Below are positions 35,740 through 48,894 of a stretch of DNA of 64,000 nt, in pieces. The position numbers were made by a program, and so were the translations under genes. Within the stretch, counting starts at the first letter, position 1, and each line of letters starts with the position of its first letter. A model generated the notes under the pieces. It was not told where the DNA came from. It saw only the letters and a list, made by a program, of their open reading frames with translations, and made no database searches. This DNA is from Dastarcus helophoroides (taxonomy: Eukaryota; Arthropoda; Insecta; Coleoptera; Bothrideridae): positions 1,860,001 to 1,924,000 of the forward strand of contig CM053327.1 in the NCBI GenBank assembly GCA_028583605.1. The letters are read 5' to 3'.

Positions 35740-38700
35740 AATTTTAAAACCGTAAAATCGAGGTTTTTTAGTTGTTTTTCATCAATATCCTCTAAAATGT
35801 ACAAATGACTTTTGAAGCATTATCAGCCAAGGAATTTTATGCTGAAAAGTAAAGTATTTGATAGTTCATAGTGCAATTATTATCCCGTGAAATCTTCTCT
35901 AAAATTCTCTAAAATGTTCATATAAAGGATCCTGATCAAAATAACTTGGAGCTAAAATTCTGATATTCGGCCGTTCATCAATATTTAAATTGTCTTGCCA
36001 CAATCTTGGATATTGGAGAACCATAGGCAAAATAATGTGTTATTTGTGCATTTGGTGGTGCACCTAACAATTGTTTTTCTATCAAATTTTTAAAATTTGT
36101 AAATGTTCTTATGAAAAATCCCAATCAATCAAAATAATTTTTCGTCAAAACTTTGACCAGTTTGGTAACGAAAAAATCTTTAAATTTTACAAATGTGCGA
36201 TTAGTGGTCCACATGCAAAATAATATTATGTTAAAAAGTTAGGTTTTTCATGGCTCATCACTTTTAAAGTTATTTTTCTATAAAATTCTCTTTGAAATTT
36301 GCAAATGTTCTAATGGTAGACCCTAGATCAAAATAATTTGGAGCTAAAAGTTTAGAAATTTAATGGTTTATCAGTATTTTATTTGTTTTGCCACATTCTC
36401 TCATTGGAGATTGGAAAATCATCGGCGAAATAATGTTATATTAAAAAGTTCAGAATTTAATGGTGCATTGTTTGTTTCCTATGAAACCTTCAGAATTCAT
36501 TAATGCTGTCATGAGTGATTCTGATCAAAATAATATGAACAGAAATATTAGGCATTTGATAGTTCGTGTCTAATCACGAAAAAATTTCTAAAGTTCACCA
36601 AAGTACTCTTACTTGTTCAATGACAAAATAAAATTATTTTAAAAAGTTGAGAATTTGGTAGTTCATCAGTATTGCATAAGATATTTCCTACTTAGTTAAT
36701 TAAATTCAAAATTTCAAAAGCGAAATTTCAAGTTTTGGAACCAACGTTTTGTACATTTGGTCGTTCATCAGTATTTAAGTTGTTTTGCTACGATCTTGAA
36801 GTTCAAAGAATCATAGGCAAAATAATGTTAATTTAAAAAGTTAGGTATTTGGTGGTGCATCTACCAATCGTTGTTCCTGACATCTCTAAAATTCGTATAT
36901 GTTCCTCACGAGAAACCCTGATCAAAACAATATTTTGCCAAAACGGTGAGCATTTGATAGTTTATCAGTGTGTTTGGTGTTTGGGTCACAAAACATTCTC
37001 TAAACTCCACATATATGCTGTTGGTGGTCCAAATTTAAAATGTTATTATGTTAAGAAGTTGAGTATTTGGAGGTTCATCAGTGTTGCAATTATTTTCCTC
37101 TAAAGATCTCTCTAAAATTTGCTAATGTTCTCATGAAAGATCCGGATCAAAATAATTTGAAGCTAAACTTTGGAAATTTAATAGGTAATTGTTTTGTTAC
37201 AAAACATTCTCTTTTCGGATATTAAAATGTCATGAGCAAAATATTATATTAAAGAGTAGGGTAACTGACGGTTCATCCAGCAATTGTTTTCCCCCATAAA
37301 ATGCCTAAAATTTCCGAATATTCTTATAAGAAATCCTGATCAAAGTATTTTTGGGTTGAAACTTTAATCATTTAGTAGTTCATCATTAGTTCAATTGTTG
37401 GATCACGAGAAATTTTCTAGAATGCGCGAATGTACTCTTGGAGGTCCACAGGCAAAATATTACTTATGTTAAAAAATGGAGCATTTGGTGGTTCATCAAC
37501 ATTTTTCTTCTTTTTCGATGAAATCTTTCCGATGGATTTATTTAAATTCAAAATTTTAGAAGAAGAATCAAACTTTTTAAAAGGTCGCAATTCTAAAGTT
37601 GAAGCTTTGAATATTTGATTGTCCATCAGCATTAGAATTGTTTTGCCACAACCTCTGGGATTGAAGAATCATAGTTATGTTAAAAAGTTGAGTATTTGCT
37701 GGTTCACTTACTAATTCTGTACCAATGCTTTTCCATGAAATCTTTCAAATTCGTAAATGTTCTCATGGAAAATCTTAATCAACATCAGTGTTTGAATTGT
37801 TGCTGAGGAAGAATTTTCTAAACTTCACAAATGTGCTGTTGTTGATCCAAGAGCAGAATAATTTCATGTAGAAAAGTTAAATTTTTGGTAGTTCATCAAT
37901 GCTGTAAATATTTTCTCATAAAATATTCTCTTCAAAAATTCGCAAATGCTCACATGTTAGATTCAGATTAAAATAATTTAAAGCTAAATCTTTGAAAATT
38001 TGGTAGTGTATCAGTGTTTTAATTGTCTTGGCCACTAAACATTTTCTCCTTGGGGATTGGAAAATTATAGGCAAAATAATGTTTCCTTAAAATGCTGAGT
38101 ATTTACTGATGCATCTAGCAATTGTTTTTTCGTTAGACCTGTAGAATTCTCAAATGTTGTCACGGGATATCCTGATTAAAATAATTTTAAGCTCCTGCCT
38201 TAGTATTTAGTCGTTCATCAGTTATTTGACCACATAATTTTTTTTTAAATCTACAAAAGTGCTCCCAGTAGTTCACAAGCTTATAATTTGAGGTTTATTA
38301 ATATTTTAGTTTTTCATAATAACAATTAAAGTGTTTATGAGGTCAAAATTCCGAATTTCAAGTTTTGGAGCTGAAGCCTTGGAAACTTAATTGTTTACTA
38401 GTAATTCACTTGTTTTGCCACAATTTTGGGGATTCAGGAATCATGGGCAAAATAATGTTAATGTTAAAACGTTGATCATCTAGCAACTGTTTTTCCATAA
38501 GAATTCTGGTCAAAATTATATCGAGATCAAAAGTTGATTATTTCATAACTTATCAGTATTTCAATTGTTTGGTACCGAAAAGTTGTCTATACTTCTCAAA
38601 TGTGCTGTTGGTCGTCCACAGGCAAAATAATATTATAATAAAAAGTTAGCTATTTGATGGTTCATAAATATTGCAGTTATTTTCCCATAAAATTTTTTTC

Positions 38701-40060
38701 TTTAATTCGCAAATGTTTTCATGGAAGATCTAAATCAAAATAACGTAACGAAATATAATTATAGAATTTAGAACGTAAGGAAATTTTCTAGAAAAATCTG
38801 ATAGGGGAAAGCGGCCGCGATAATAAAGCAAATGACAGATAAGCGTTCCAGAAATTTTGAGCAAAAACTTTATAAAATTGGTAGTATTAACTGTTTTGCC
38901 ACGAAACAATCTTTCCTTGGAGCGTGAAAAATCATAGGCAAAATAATGTCATGTTAAAATTTAGGCATCTGATGGTGCATCTAGCAATTGCTTTTCCATG
39001 AAATCTACCAAATTCTTAAGTATTCTCATGGGAGATCCTGATCAATATAATCTGAACTAAAGCGTTAAGCATTTATTAGTTCATCAGTATTTTAATTGGT
39101 AGGTCACAACAAATTCTCTAAACATTACAAATGTGTTGTTGGAGGTCCTTAGGTATAATAAAACGTATTATATTAAAAAGTTAAGTGTTTGGAGTTAAAA
39201 CATACAAAATTTATTAGTTAATCAGTTGTTTAATTGTTTTGGAAGTATTCTCTTCGTAGGGAAAACAATTAGAGGCAAAATAATGTTCTGTTAAAAAGTT
39301 GGATATTTAGTGGTACATCTACCAATCCACGAAATCTCTAAAATTCGTAAATATTCTTATGGAGAATTCTGATCAAAATAATTTTGAACCAAAACGTTAA
39401 ACATTTGGTAATTTATCAATATGTCAATTGTTTGCTCACGAAGAATAACTAAACTTCACAAATGTGCTATTGGTGGTCTACGGACAAAATAAAATTATGT
39501 TGAAAAATAAGGTATTTCGTGGTTCATCAGTATTGCACTTATTTTCCCTTAAAATTCTCTCTAAATTTTACAAGTGTCCTCATGGATAATCCCAACCAAA
39601 ATATTTGTTGTTAAAACTTTCGAAATTTGGTAGTTTAGCAGTATTTTAATTCTTCTGTCAAAAAACATTCTCTTTGCGGGGATTGGAAAATCATAGGCAA
39701 AATAACTTTCTGCTAAAAAGTTAAGTATCTCGTAATATACCTAGCAACTGTTTTTTCATAAAACCTCTAAAATTCTCAAATATTCTCATGGGAGATCCTA
39801 ATCGAAATAATTTTAAACTGAAACGTTGAGCATTTCATTCTTATCCCTATTGCTCGGTCAAGAGAAATTTTCTCAAATTCACGAATGTGCTCTTGCAGGT
39901 CCGCAGGTAAAATAATATTATGTTAAAACGTTGGGGATTTGGTGGTTCATTAATATTGCAGTTCTTTTGCCATGAAATCTCCCCTTCGATGTTACTTAAA
40001 TTCAATATTTCAAAAAAAGAATCAAATTTTTTGGAAGGTCACAATTTTGACTTGAAATGT
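35740..40060. repeat. Tandem array of degenerate ~200-bp monomers, ~0.8-kb higher-order period
   Basis: The anchor word GATCCTGATCAAAATAA and its variants recur at about 35928, 36118, 36322, 36520, 36914, 37140, 37330, 37960, 38166, 39030, 39366, 39585 and 39795, mostly 190-230 bp apart. Companion words are GTTCATCAGTATT, CAGGCAAAATAATATTATGT and AAAAAGTTGAGTATTTGG. A distinct monomer with GTTTTGCCACAA and AATCATAGGC recurs at about 35990, 36780, 37640 and 38410, roughly 0.8 kb apart, showing four-monomer higher-order periodicity. A ~100-bp foreign-looking segment with GCGGCCGC interrupts it near 38745-38840. Divergence between monomers is high, so the array is old. No coding frame is supported. 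Confidence 0.85.
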
Positions 40061-40084
40061 TAAAATATAAATAAGAAAAACGTT

Positions 40085-40200
40085 TCAGTGGAGGGGCAGT
40101 ATTATACTTTTTACTTTAGACTATCAAGGATCAAGGAATTTGTCAATTTTCATTTTTCAATTAGCTGCCGTAATGTCTGAAATTTATGAACCACCTCATT
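40085..40200 (+). repeat. Right copy of the direct repeat flanking the array
   Basis: This matches 35465-35580 in order and orientation, with about three quarters of bases shared by eye. Confidence 0.65.
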
Positions 40201-41155
40201 GGGACCTAGGGCATTTGACCTCTTTGCCCCAGCAGCCCTTCTCTCAGCGAGGCTATACATATCGGCTTCGTGTGCCGATTATTATATTATTATTGGAAGA
40301 ATGGTGTTCTTTGAATTTAGAATAAATTTTACGCAACCTGCTCTCAGATTAAGAATGACTTTTTAAAAATGGTCTGTATTTAAAAAAGTTTGATCGGCTG
40401 ACTTCCTCCTGTCGCACAACGGGGATACGAGTGGCGGCTCCCGCTGTGCCATATATCTCTGGTCAACACAGAGGATGAAATACAGTGCTAGGAATGCCGA
40501 AAACAGGAAATTATGTACAACTCCATCTACACGGCCGTATTGTTTGATAGTGACCTAAATCACAATTGTGATTTACTGCATATTCCATACAAATTGAAGC
40601 AATAAATTTATTTCGGTGGAAGTTAAAAATTTTTGCTGCATGCAAGATGTTTTGATATAGTGTCCTGTAATGGTTTATTGATTTATCGCCTACAGGCAAT
40701 TGGGATATTAAATTTTAAAATTTATTTCCACGAGCAGTAAGCTGAGATGATATTTGTTTAACTTAAGCAGTAGGTTTAAGAAACATATTACGTTGGCAAA
40801 ATGAAAAATATTGATCAATTCTAAAAAAAAATCAAATTTTGACTTCTAGAGCTAAAATTTCTAGAAAATGTTAAATTTTATAAAAATAATTAAAATATTT
40901 AAAAAAAGTTTAGTTGTTACTTAATAAGTAAAACTTTTAGAAACTTGGAAAAAACTTATTATTTATAAAGGGAGAATCAAGTTTTAACAGGAAAGGGATA
41001 AATTTGTGAGAGAAAAAATTAAAAAAGCCCAGAAAAATAAATAAAATCACCAATGCCACCAATTGCCTTTTCCCTAACCAAACTACAGCATGAATCATTT
41101 TCATTCTGGAGAAGCTTGTGTTTCCCTAGTTTTCACGGAGAACACGTCACTATAC
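40201..41155. other. Spacer, no gene seen
   Basis: A GC-richer patch spans 40200-40540 (GGCTATACATATCGGC, CGGCTCCCGCTGTGCC). The frames at 40140-40325 (+) and 40511-40699 (-) have no known domain. From about 40800 the DNA is A-rich. Confidence 0.35.
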
Positions 41156-42520
41156 AGTAATGGTTCACAGAGCAAGAGTGGATTTCTCATCTAAAAATAA
41201 TGTGATTTAGCTATATTTACCTGTTACCAAAAGTTGATATTAACAGAGATACGGGATGTCAAAGTTGAAAAAAAAATTTCGATTCTTTCGTTTAACTAGT
41301 GAATAAATTGTAATATAGGCACGAAATTTGGCACAAGGAGGTTTCTTAAGTCGACAAACTCTAATTTACTAACATATTACTAATAGCGGATAGGGAGCGC
41401 AACCTGCGCTATCATGCATGATTCCAAATCATCATAACTTTTTTGTGTACCCACTTATATTTATTTTAAATGAGTAATTTTAATTCATTATATTTTTTTT
41501 TACGTAAAAAGGCATACCTTCCGAAAGTGGATACGAGCAACCGTTTCCAACATATTTGCCTTTAAAATTTGAAGTGACTTTGTTTTAAATTACTAAGATA
41601 TTAAATTTTCGAAGTAGACTTAAAAATAAAGTAATAATAAGACAGATTTTTAAGTAATTTATATCAAATATTACTTTGCTGATAATATAATTACCTTTAT
41701 TTTGAAAATCTCTAAAAAGAAAATGCAAAAAATTAAGACAATTTATTTTCTAGCACAGAGATGTGAGAAATGATTTCTGAGTCCGCACTAGAAAATTTTA
41801 ATAAGTCTGGGTGATCGAAGCAGATATCTAGATATGAATTCCAATAAGAGACAGCCAGAGTTTTAATTTTTTACAATCCTCTTACATGCCAAAGGTCATT
41901 TCTTAAATATTTATTTTTGAAAATAAATTTTGTTTTGATATTTTATTTAAATTGATTTAAAAATTAAGAAAAATATGTGCATTAATGATGTCAGTAGAGT
42001 AATATTTGATATAAACTATTTTAGAGTCGGTTTTATTATTTTATTTTGAAACCTACTGCGAAAAATTCACATTTACATAACTTAAAATAAACGCACGGCA
42101 AATTTTGAAGGCAAATATCTTGAAAACGGCTACCTGTATCAACATTCAGAAAGTATACCGTTTTTACGTAAAAAATTTAGATAAATAAAAGTATCTATCC
42201 AAAATAAATGTACATGGAAGCACAAAATAGTTGTAATGCTTCAAAATAATACAGCGTTGCGCAGGTGGCGCCTCCTATGCGTTGCTGGCAATCTGTTAGC
42301 AAATAAGAATTGATCGACCAAAGAAACCCTCCAAATTTCTTGTCTATAGTGAAATGTGTTCATCAGTTTTGCGAAAAAATCAAAATTTTTTTTCGACTTC
42401 GACACCTTTTATCTGGGTTAATATCAACTTCTGGTAAAAGGTAAATGTAGCTAAATCACGTTATTTTTATACGAAAAATCCACTTGCTCATGTACCATTA
42501 TTTAAGGTCCAGCCTCTATA
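41156..42520. mobile_element. Foldback element with ~0.5-kb terminal inverted repeats
   Basis: The left arm (41156-~41695) and right arm (~41975-42520) are imperfect inverted repeats. Paired words include TAATGGTTCACAGAGCAAG with TAATGGTACATGAGCAAG, TGTGATTTAGCTATATTTAC with CGTGATTTAGCTACATTTAC, and TTTATATCAAATATTACT near the inner ends. The ~280-bp centre has no coding signal. A third copy of the arm stands alone at 45973-46356. Confidence 0.8.
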
Positions 42521-43429
42521 TTTTTATTCTGTGTGTTTTAAAATATTCCTAAAATTATGAATGCGATAATTGTTCAAATAGTTTTAAGGACGGCTAATTT
42601 GGCTTTTGGGGTGCTAACCCCTCGAGCTAATGTTTAGTTTTATCCATGTCATTCTTGCATGTTTCTGGAGTATTCAATATGCTTTAATTTTAATGAAATC
42701 CTTTTTAACATTTTATAATTAATTCGCATTTACATTAGTTGCAAAATATTTTTTTGATTTGCTCTTTTCAGGTGGAATACAATTTCACATTTTCTTTAAA
42801 CTTAAATTACAATTCGAGGCAGGTGGTGTTTTGGTGCCATCCATACTCATTACATTCAAGTTTATTCGTTTAATTCACTTCCCTGTTAAAGGTTGTGGAA
42901 ACATTCACTGTTAGACACTAATGCATTTAAATCACTTATTTTAAATTGAATATTGAATTAAAGCAAACTTTATAATTTTTGTTATTTTAAAAAGTTTTGT
43001 AGAAAAGCCTTTATTCATAATTCTTAAAACATATTGGCCAAAATTTAACAAAAAATATGAACAAAATTCATGATATTGGAACAAATATTTCATATGATCG
43101 GTTTAAAAATATCAATTAGGTACTGCGGAAAGTCTTTAGAAAATTATGTCTTCAACTACAACTAAAATTTCATAAATTATATGTATAGATTTTATGAAAG
43201 GAAGCAAAAGTGAATTTAAAGGGGGCAATCAAATATTTTAATACAAATATAAGCTTTAAGTCCATTTTAAGTCAAAGGTTCCCAAACTTTTCTACGTTAG
43301 GTCTCCCCGGATTATTAAAAATGTATTCATGCCCTCCTTTAAATTTTTTCAATGCTACAATAACAAAAATTGATGATATTTTTATTTCTCAGTTAGTAAC
43401 ATAATCAATTAAATTAAAATTTTGAAGTA
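42521..43429. other. AT-rich spacer, no gene seen
   Basis: Nothing is recognised apart from the hAT-like terminus described separately. Confidence 0.35.
43272..43345 (+). mobile_element. Possible solo hAT-like terminus
   Basis: CAAAGGTTCCCAAACTTTTC followed by TCCCCGG and a tract of mixed sequence resembles the start of a hAT element of the CAGNGGTTCCCAAACT type. No matching right end was found, so it may be a fragment. Confidence 0.35.
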
Positions 43430-45972
43430 TAAAAAGTCTTCAAAAAAAGTTCAGAAATTCTGAAAAAAGTTCGAAGAGGACGAAGTATTAATAATGCTGA
43501 TAGTACGGAAAAAAATCGAAAATCGAAATCATTTTCAAAAAATGCCAACATTTTCTAAAGATAGCGAAATTTTATAAAAAACGAAATGTATAAAATTGTC
43601 GAAATTTTTAATTAGGTCCAAATTTCCAAGAATCCTTTTAATAAAATATCATAGAAATGTTAAAAAATTAAAAATTTTTAAATAAGGTCGAAATATTCGA
43701 ACGGAATTAGATATTTCACTGACGAAATTTTTAAACAGATTTAAAAATATTAAAATTTTCAAAAGAAATTTTTAAGAAGTCCTAATAATTTCATTTAAAA
43801 ATAAACTGTAAATTGAAATACAGCAAAGAGTTTCAAAAACAAAATTTTGAAAAATGTCGAAAATTGAAAGATACTAAAATTTTCAGAATAAATCGAAATT
43901 TTTAAAAGTCAAAATGTTTTAAAAGAGATTTTCCAGAAAAATTCAATTTTTGTAAAAATAAATTAAAGTTTTAAAAAAAATGAAAATTTTTAAAAACATT
44001 TTTAGTTTAATTTTGAAAGTCAGGATTTAAAAAAAAAACAAAATTTTTAAATATTTAAAATTTTTAAAAATAGGCAAAATTTTAAAAAATAGATATTTTG
44101 AAGTATAGTTTCAATTTTAAAGAAAAATGGAACCTAAAAAGTACCAACATTTCCAAAATAATTTGAAAATTTATTTCAGAAAATAAAATGTTTAAAAAAT
44201 TAAAACTGGAATTTTAAAAAACAAATGAATTTTAAAAATGTCGCAGTTTTGAAAAAAGGCAAAATTTTGAAAAGTGTAAAAATTTTATAAAAATTTAAAA
44301 TACTTAAGAAATCAGAATTTTAGAAAAAAGTCCAAATTTCAAAAAACTCAAGCTTCCTAAAAAAGTGAAAAATGGTTAAAAATTTTAATATCAAATATTG
44401 ATAAAGGTAAAATTTTTAAAACCGAGCTCATTTTCAAAAATTTTCAGAACAATTCGAAATTCTTTAAAAAACAAAGTTTTCAAAAGGTTCCAAAATTTTG
44501 AAAAATTTTAAAACTTTAAAAAACAGACAAATGCAAAAAAATTGATACTTTTATAAAAAGTAAAATGTTAATAGTTTCATTTGTGCCGAAATTTTGAAAA
44601 ATAATTAAAAATTTTAAAACGAAATTTTAAAATACTTAGATTATTTAATGCAATCAATATGTTCAAAAAGAGACCAAAACATTTAAAATTAAATTATAAT
44701 TTTGAAGAAGGTTTTCAAAAAAGTCCAAATTAAAAAAAAATCAGAAATGTTCAAGAAAATTTAAATTAATAATTAGGAAACGGAGTTTTGTAAAATGGTA
44801 TTTTTTTATTGTTCCAAATTACTTTAAAAAATGTAAATTTGAAATTCGGAATCTTCAAGGAAAATTTTGAAATAAGAAAAAATTTAAAAAGCAGGTGAAA
44901 TTCTAAAAAATGTCGCGATTTTGAAAAGAATATAAATTTAAAAAATTGGATAATTTAAAAAATGTACAATTTTCAAAAAAAATTAAAATTTTTATCAAAA
45001 AGTATAATGTTCGAAGATTAAAAATTTTGGAGTTTGGAAAATTACAAGAATTTGAAAATTTTAAATATGTCTGAAATTAACAAAATAAAATGTTGAAAAG
45101 TCTAAATTTAAAATTGTTCAAAATTTCCTTAAAAGTTTGAAATTTTCTAAAACAATTCGGAGTTACAATTAAATTAAAGTTTTGAAAAAACTCCAACATT
45201 ATAAAAAAGTCAAAATTTTTTAAAAGGTAAAGTTTTGAAAAATGCCGAAATTTGTAAATTTTTTGAAGTCGCACAAATTTTCAAAACAGTCACGATTTTT
45301 GAAAAATAGATGAATTTTTGAATAAATATTGAATGTCTTATTAAAAAGTCTTAATTTAAAAGATTTAAAATAAAAAAAATTTGAATAAGATGAAATTTTA
45401 AAGAATAGAAAAATTTAAAAATGGTGAAATTTTGGAACGTGGTCCAGATTTAAAAAACATCGAAATCTTAGAAAAAAATGTCAAAACTTTTGAAGTAAAA
45501 GTCAAAATATATTCTGAGTCGAAACGTTTAGAAAAATCGAGTACAAGTAGTCTTTAAGAAAGAAAAAAAAAATCCACTAAAAATTTGAAAAATAAGGTTT
45601 TTCAAAAAAAGTCCAAATTTCGCAAAATCTTGAACTTTTTAAAAAATTTGGATGGAGTAAAAAATTTCGAAATAGGAAAATCTTAAGAAAATGCAGAATT
45701 TTAAAAAGTCCAACATTTTCAACGTGCGTAGTTTTGAAAACATCTCAAATTTTGAATATTTTTGAAGTTACCTATTTGTTATTTAGTCAAAATTTTCGAA
45801 AGGTATAATTTTTCAAAAAAAAATTTTGAAAATTCAAAACAATAGTAAAATTTTTAATATTTTAAATAACGAAATATCCCAAAAATTCCAAACTTTAAAA
45901 AAATAGTGTTTTTAAAAACAGCCGAATTTTTATAAATATTGACATATTTAAAAAGAAAAATTAAATTTTAAA
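43430..45972. repeat. A-rich degenerate short-motif tract (inverse orientation)
   Basis: The + strand repeats AAAATTTTGAAAAA and AAAGTCGAAATTTT blocks, the reverse complement of the T-rich motif at 360-13570. It is about 2.5 kb, with no coding signal. Confidence 0.7.
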
Positions 45973-46356
45973 TATAGGTTGGACCATAAGTAATGATACA
46001 TAGAGCAAGAGTGGATTTTTCGTGACTTAATTATATTTACCTTATACCAAAGTTGATATTATCCGAATTACAGGGTGTAAAAGTTTAAAAATAAATTGTG
46101 ATTTTTTTTCGCATAACTGAAGAACGCATTTCATTATAGACAAGATATTTAGCATAGGCGGGGGGGATTACTTTGGTCAAAAAATTTTAATTTGCTAACA
46201 GATTGCCAGTAATTCATAGGGGGGCGCCACATTATTTTGAAGCATTATTCTAAAAGCATCAGAACTTTTTGTGCCTCCATAGACACTTATTTTAAATAGA
46301 TACTTTTATTTATCTACATTTTTTACGTAAAAAAGGTATACTTTCAGAACGTTGAA
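45973..46356 (+). mobile_element. Solo arm of the foldback element at 41.2-42.5 kb
   Basis: It opens with TATAGGTTGGACCATAAGTA and TGATACATAGAGCAAGAGTG, then shares TGCTAACAGATTGCCAGTAA, TTATTTTGAAGCATTATTCT and the closing TTTTTTACGTAAAAAAGGTA with the inverted arms. It shows the outermost bases that the 41156 arm lacks. Confidence 0.75.
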
Positions 46357-47978
46357 TGTTTTAAAAGAAAATTAAAGTCGTCAAAAAAATCGAAATTTTA
46401 AAAGGCGAAAATTTCATTTATTTAAATAAATATAGTGGTAATGAAAAGTTTTAAAGCTTTGTAGTAGTTAAGAAGTCTAAATAAATAAAAATAAGATTTA
46501 TAGCAGGCAATTTGTATTATAGATCACAGAATAAATACCTTTTGACGTGCTACTCATATTATTTTGTTTATATATGCACGTGTAATACGACTTCTCGATA
46601 GAAACCTAATTTTACTCCTTGGTAGGTAACTTGAATATGCTATTAGCGAATATTAACATACTATATTTATTCAGATATTTATAGGCATGATAAAGTTGCA
46701 GTCGAAAGTTTAAGTGTTACCTGTTCCTTGTGCCGCTGCCGTTATGAAAGTGTTGCATGTCGACGTTATGGGTTCACGGCTGTCGATTCCTAGAAAAGTG
46801 CTTATAATACCCCCAGCCAATCGATTTACACAACTTTTGCTGTTTAGTTTCTAAAATAAACATCAACAAAAAGTTCGCCACGAAGGCTTTCAGCACGCGA
46901 AAGCAGATTATTTACTCAAAACTTCCCGCCGCAAGAAGCAAAGTATTTAAACTAAGCTAATATAATTATTCCGAGTTTAGTTTGCAGGCAGTTAATAAAT
47001 TTTAATTGGTCGTAATTCGCTGCTTGTAGATTTTGTTATTAATTCTGTACTTCCATTTATTTTCGGTGATTAAATTTTGTCCCTATTCGATTAATTATGG
47101 GGGACTGTCGTCACCTTGTCATTTAAGATTTATGGTACTCGCGATTGAAATCTACTTAATTATTATTATTTTTCCTGCTAGGAATCAGTCTTGCCTTTCT
47201 TTCTTAACATTATTTCAACAAATTTAGAATTTGGAGTTTTAAATTATAACGAAATGTAAAAAACATTAGGTCATTTATTAAATATTTTATGAAAAAATAA
47301 TAGAAAAAAGTCATTTGCAAATTGGAGAAGTACGAAGTTTCCATTTTTTTTAAGTACGTTCAATAATTGTCCTAAAAATTATGAGACGCCAAGAAAATTT
47401 TTTTTTGAAATATCTTTAAAAATGGCTGGACTTCTGGTTCTTTAAAATTTAAAATTGTTACGTTCTCTCAATTGAGAGATAGAAGTCTGGCTAAAGTCGC
47501 CTTGTCTTTGCCGTGCTCTTTCAATTAACACTACTTCGCTGCACTTTGCAAATTTGTTGTTGTTGTTCCGGTTGAAAACAATCGTTATTTCGCCCTAAAT
47601 AATTACTAACAAAAAATGAGGGCAAAAACTTGCTCATATAAATATTTTGTTGTTTCTAAATGTAGAAATACTGCTATCTCTTGCCGGTGTAGGTGTGTTT
47701 TTCCGGATCTGTCACGAAACAATTTAATTTAAAAAAAAAATAAATAATATTATAGTTTTTATCGCCCTTAAACATAAATTATGTTTTTGGAAATAAATCG
47801 TTCTTACATAAAAAAACCTCAAAACCAAACATTGATATCGACATACTGCATAACAGTCACTATAACTCTAACATACCTATTTCTTAAATAACAATTACTA
47901 TACACTAATCAATTTGGATTGCGCAGAATACTGTTTAAACTAAAAACGTTTCTCACAGGGGTGATTTTTGTCAATTCT
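46357..47978. other. Mixed region, no gene seen
   Basis: A more balanced, non-repetitive stretch spans about 46700-47220, including homeodomain-type words (CGATTAATTATGG near 47089). Its 64-codon frame (47033-47227) is unassigned. It may be conserved non-coding DNA. The rest is plain AT-rich DNA. Confidence 0.3.
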
Positions 47979-47979
47979 A

Positions 47980-48283
47980 CAATGTGTCCCACGAGTACTT
48001 AAGGGGGATTTTTTTATTTGTGGTTTTTTGAGAAAAAATTATTCTTTATAAAACTTCCTGCTTGATCTTAAATTACCGAAAATGACTTTTTCCTTCGAGA
48101 TTTTTTGTACAGGGAGTTCAATTATTTGAAAATTAAAAAAAATGGCGAAAAGTAAATTGTTGTTTTTTATTGTTGTGATTTAAGATCAAGCAGGAGCTTT
48201 TATAAAGAATGATTTTTTTTCTTGTAAATCCACAAATAAAAAAGAAACCCCTTTTTAGTATTCTATCTTGGGATACAATGAAT
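47980..48283. mobile_element. Foldback (MITE-like) element, ~300 bp
   Basis: The left arm, about 47980-48074 (ACAATGTGTCCCAC, TTTTATTTGTGG, CCTGCTTGATCTTAAATTA), is mirrored by the right arm, about 48177-48283 (TTTAAGATCAAGCAGG, CCACAAATAAAA, TGGGATACAATG). The ~100-bp centre has no coding signal. Confidence 0.75.
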
Positions 48284-48894
48284 CTTAAAAATTTAACAAT
48301 ATTAGGTTTTGTATATAGTAATACTTCTTCATAACTTCAAACCAACTATTTATATAAGTATAATCAGTTCAAAAATTCCTAAGAAAATAGTGAAATAGTC
48401 TATTTACTTTGAAAGCTTTGCACCCCGGATTTCTGCACTGGCATATAGTGGATTATTGGAAAAAATAAAGAAAATCCATAATTATTGCCACATCAACTTT
48501 CGGTAAATTTTTGGAATCACCACGAAAATAACAACAAAGTAAAACAATTCATTGAAATCAGACTAACCCTATGGTTTATTAGTTTAGAGCTAGTAACAGC
48601 ATGCCGGGACGTGTCCTAGTGACGTCACGCAACATTTGCCAAGTTGCCTGTACCATAAATTGACATAATTCTTTCAGTAATTCTTTAAGTTTACAATTTA
48701 CTATCACTAAACGTTAAAATTAGTAATACTTTTGATTAGTGGAAACTTCCTAATTGGGGAAATTTAAAAACGTCAGTGTATTTAACGAATCATTACATAG
48801 CTAACAGGATGCTAAACTAGTTTTTAATTATATACGTTCAAATGCAATTTAATGTTGTCCTTAATGGCAAAAGTGCCGCACCTTTTAACAAACT
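48284..48894. other. AT-rich spacer, no gene seen
   Basis: Nothing recognised. Confidence 0.35.
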
